Assembly: GCF_000348985.1 (NCBI RefSeq) | Contig: NC_035929.1 | Location: forward strand, 310,001 to 374,000 | Direction of reading: 5' to 3' | DNA: 64,000 nt | Origin: Huiozyma naganishii CBS 8797 | Lineage: Eukaryota; Ascomycota; Saccharomycetes; Saccharomycetales; Saccharomycetaceae | Shown here: one piece after another, positions 61,427 through 64,000 of the stretch | Position numbering within the stretch: the stretch's first letter is position 1 | Layout of the letters: every line of letters starts with the position of its first letter | Program-made: the position numbers and the translations under genes | Notes under the pieces: generated by a model | Seen by the model: only the letters and a program-made list of their open reading frames with translations | The model's database searches: none | What the model was told of the DNA's origin: nothing

Positions 61427-61702
61427 ATGCGTACTTTGTTACTGACCGGATGAGAATTTCCCAGTATCATTCTAATCAGAAAAAAAAGTCTAGTTATCTG
61501 TATGAAAGCCAACACACTTATATAGACAGTTTAGAAAGGACATTCACACTATGGGCAGACTTGAGTACAGATCTCTCGAACTGTTCGGGAAAACCTGTCA
61601 TTTTAAAAGACGAAACTTTTTATCTGAAATTAATGCAGTAAACTTTTTTTTTAGCAATTATGGGCATCACGGTTAAGACGACTTCGCGACGACCTTAACC
61701 CA

Positions 61703-62317
61703 ATGGATAAGCCGTGTCCTGAAATTAGAAGGATAGAACGCGAAAATTACTATTTATATTTGGAGAAGAATGACATATACGCGTGCATAAAAGTAGGTCC
61801 ACGGTCCTACTGGAAAAGTATACTTTTCAATGGGTTGCTGCTCCTCCTGTTAAACTACGGAGTCCACCATTTGTTGCTCTCACAGAAAATTACCACTGGT
61901 ACGCGCTGGATTTGGCTGCTTACTCTCATTGGGTCCCTGACGCTGATCCAGAACCCAGCCATTGAAAGCATAACTGTGTTTCAAAACAACGGCGTACAGT
62001 TGTCCACCGTGAGAGGGTACATCTTTCTCCCCCATTGGCTGAACGAGAGGTTGTTCTCATCCACAGAATTCATTACGCAAGACAAGATTGTCGACTTGGT
62101 GATCAACGAAGGTTTTTATGCTTGGTTTCAAGTGATGTGTTACCTTTGCATTATTATACGTGGGAGTGATAAATTGAAAAGAGTGTTTCTCAAGTATAAA
62201 ATCTTGCTTGAGGACCAAAAAACGATATATAATGTCTGCAGGGAGTGTCTGTACTCTGCGAAGGATAAAGAAAAGATGTCTTTGTCCTCTAAGGTGCGCG
62301 CCTATTTGAATGAATAA
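61703..62317 (+). CDS. GPI15: GPI-GlcNAc transferase subunit Gpi15 (PIG-H)
   Basis: 204 residues against 229 in S. cerevisiae. Subunit of the ER complex that adds GlcNAc to phosphatidylinositol, the first step of GPI-anchor synthesis. Two hydrophobic segments (about 37-54 and 70-87) form the hairpin, followed by the PIG-H domain: ESITVFQNNGVQLSTVRG, then IVDLVINEGFYAWFQVMCYL. Located immediately downstream of BDP1, as YNL038W. Confidence 0.9.
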   Translation: MDKPCPEIRRIERENYYLYLEKNDIYACIKVGPRSYWKSILFNGLLLLLLNYGVHHLLLSQKITTGTRWIWLLTLIGSLTLIQNPAIESITVFQNNGVQLSTVRGYIFLPHWLNERLFSSTEFITQDKIVDLVINEGFYAWFQVMCYLCIIIRGSDKLKRVFLKYKILLEDQKTIYNVCRECLYSAKDKEKMSLSSKVRAYLNE

Positions 62318-62432
62318 TAAGTGTAGAAACAACAACAAAAAATAGAAGTTGAAAACGCATTTTCAATAAATATATAAGAAGTATATATATGTTATATATG
62401 TTTTAACAAAAGGAAACCTTGACTCCCCAGAT

Positions 62433-63992
62433 TTATAAAATAGATTTGGCTGCATCTCTTGCCTTTATTGCATTTAGGAATTCGCAGTAGGACCAAGTCA
62501 AGTGCGACGCCCCCGTCAAGTATCCTGTATATTTGTTGAACTGTTCGCTCATCTCGCCGTCATCGCTCACGTGGCTTTGGATGACGCTGAGGAAGGAGTC
62601 CCCAAAGTTAAATATGTTTCCAAGTGTCTTGTTGAATGCTTGCGAGTGGTACGGAATGACCACCTCCTTGTGACTCACACGTATTTCTGTGTCCAACGCC
62701 ACGAACCTTTGCCAAATCCCTGAGTTGTTCAGTGGGATGACCAAGTCTGATTTTTTGTCATCGTATAAGGTAACGAGCCTGTACATGAGGTTTGCCCCCA
62801 CTGCAGTACAAAGGAACCAAGGGTTAGCCTCCGAGATCCCGACCCCATCGTACACGTCCTCAGGGTACCTTCCGAGCGCTACCCCTGAAAGATCGTGGAG
62901 TCCTGCGTTGATTGGGTAAAGGTCGCGCATTTCCTGGACCAACCGATGGAAGGTCTCGAGCAACTCTCTTGCGTCTATATCAAAGGGCAATCCGTCAGTA
63001 CTTTCATCTATGGGATGCACTAGCAGGGAAGCGAGAACGACTGCGATGTCCAGCCCTGAAGGTCTGTCTCCCAAGTTAGAGGGGGTCTCTACCACGATCC
63101 CCTCGCGTATGGATGCGAACTGTGCGCCGACAAACTGTTGCAGGTTGTTCCTTACCGTCTGCAGTTGCAGTTTGAGCGCATCTGCCGTCTGAAGTTCCGT
63201 TTCTTGCAAGAACCGTATTGTCTTGTCGATGGAGTACAACTGCACCATGGAGGTGAAGAAATGTTGACCCCTGACTTCCTCCCACAGGTCGAAATGTTCA
63301 TCTTGCCAATGGTCAAGAACGAAGTTCAAGTCTGGTAGACAAATAGTATCGAACGCCTGTTGGAGTGCCCCCCCGTACTCTGTATCATTGAGGATCTTTA
63401 AAGAGGAGATCAGTCTAAGTGGCGGTCCATCGTTCTGAGGTCTCCCCCAAGGCTCGTTGAAGGGCGAATTATCCACCAAGAATTTGGGTTCCCCCAAGTT
63501 AGCGCCATTATCTGCGAAATCCCCAGACAAGTTATCGACTCTTTGCAACAGGTAAACGTTGCGTAAGTACCCTTCCAGCACACCCATCGCGGTGTCACCC
63601 AGTTCATCCCTCCAGTCATTGAAAGTGAGCATCGTCATTGCCGAGTCTCTGACCCACTGGTAGTAATAGTCCGGGGCCACCTTCGAGGGGGATGCCACCA
63701 CGACAGAGACACCTGCCTGCACTATAATGTTTGCCTGGATCCGCTCCTTGGCCCACTGCACCTCCTGCTCGAACCATGCCTCCAGATCAGTCCTATTGAC
63801 CAACGCAGCGTACTGCTGATCCAGCAACCCGTCGGAGTAATCCAGTGTCACACTTTCATCATGCACAAAACACGCATCTTGGAATAACCCGTACTTCCCA
63901 CAGGCAGCAGCGGCGACCACCAGGGACCGCCCCCAATCACACACTCCAACGAGCACCAGCACAACCGCAAACACGCCTATCACACTTTGCAT
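62433..63992 (-). CDS. SGA1: sporulation-type glucoamylase Sga1 (start near the window edge)
   Basis: 519 residues from the ATG at 63992; S. cerevisiae Sga1 has 549. The frame is still open at the window end, so an upstream start cannot be excluded. The hydrophobic N-terminus (VIGVFAVVLVLVGV) looks like a signal peptide and favours this start. GH15 exo-glucosidase: QWVRDSAMTMLTF, GANLGEPKF and GRPQNDGPPLRL line the active site, and EANPWFLCTAVGANLMYRL lies near the second catalytic acid. In yeast it degrades glycogen in the vacuole during sporulation. S. cerevisiae YIL099W belongs to the chromosome IX sister region. Confidence 0.92.
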   Translation of the reverse strand: MQSVIGVFAVVLVLVGVCDWGRSLVVAAAACGKYGLFQDACFVHDESVTLDYSDGLLDQQYAALVNRTDLEAWFEQEVQWAKERIQANIIVQAGVSVVVASPSKVAPDYYYQWVRDSAMTMLTFNDWRDELGDTAMGVLEGYLRNVYLLQRVDNLSGDFADNGANLGEPKFLVDNSPFNEPWGRPQNDGPPLRLISSLKILNDTEYGGALQQAFDTICLPDLNFVLDHWQDEHFDLWEEVRGQHFFTSMVQLYSIDKTIRFLQETELQTADALKLQLQTVRNNLQQFVGAQFASIREGIVVETPSNLGDRPSGLDIAVVLASLLVHPIDESTDGLPFDIDARELLETFHRLVQEMRDLYPINAGLHDLSGVALGRYPEDVYDGVGISEANPWFLCTAVGANLMYRLVTLYDDKKSDLVIPLNNSGIWQRFVALDTEIRVSHKEVVIPYHSQAFNKTLGNIFNFGDSFLSVIQSHVSDDGEMSEQFNKYTGYLTGASHLTWSYCEFLNAIKARDAAKSIL

Positions 63993-64000
63993 TGCCAATT

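Overview
This window is nuclear DNA of a budding yeast of the family Saccharomycetaceae. Almost every long open frame matches a Saccharomyces cerevisiae gene at close to its usual length. No protein gene needs an intron. PGK1 and the histones use the strongly biased codons typical of yeast. Long runs of gene order match S. cerevisiae: YCR016W-YCR015C-PGK1-ATO-RVS161, GLC3-UBC8, and SIW14 through ARK1 (YNL032W to YNL020C, including the RNA genes NME1 and snR66). Two genes from the sister region of chromosome IX (CAB2/YIL083C and SGA1/YIL099W) sit inside or beside the YNL blocks, while the other YIL genes are missing. That pattern suggests a lineage that lost genes differentially after the whole-genome duplication (Kazachstania, Naumovozyma or similar). 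The genus is an inference.

Layout. 1-4,370 is a decayed accessory segment. It holds the 3' end of a cysteine-containing protein ending in HDEL, a hairpin-rich possible LTR, a captured gag segment of a Ty3-like element, an inverted pair of fragments of a small membrane-protein family, and an ORF with one internal stop. 4,375-7,430 carries DOM34, a flavodoxin-like quinone reductase and an unknown 141-codon gene. 7,534-9,430 is a rearranged Ty3/gypsy-like element (LTR, protease, gag), followed by about 1 kb of AT-rich relic DNA. 10,486-19,321 is the YCR block, with tandem acetate-transporter genes of which the first is frameshifted. 19,570-23,073 is GLC3-UBC8. 23,546-49,026 is the SIW14-ARK1 block. 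49,027-56,383 is a gene-poor interval. It contains a fast-evolving 632-residue protein (a positional YNL018C/YNL034W candidate), an inverted relic of that gene, LTR remnants, a large foldback repeat and tRNA-Ile(AAU). 56,384-63,992 holds YNL035C- and YNL040W-like genes, BDP1, GPI15 and SGA1.

The genes are mostly housekeeping and do not form one pathway. Recurring themes are ribosome and translation quality control (DOM34, RBP95, RCM1, TRM12, an AlaX-type editor, EFM6), Pol III and RNA processing (BDP1, NME1, snR66, tRNA-Ile), chromatin (H3, H4, HDA1), glycogen (GLC3, SGA1) and signalling (CRZ1, SIW14, ARK1, SSN8).

The least-explained material is the Ty3-like pair with two recoding-like signals (GCG-TGA-A inside gag, and an in-frame TAG between gag and protease), the 84-bp-arm foldback at 54,751-55,060, and the broken gene families at the left edge. 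All homology calls are from reading the sequence and from memory of yeast families. No database search was run.
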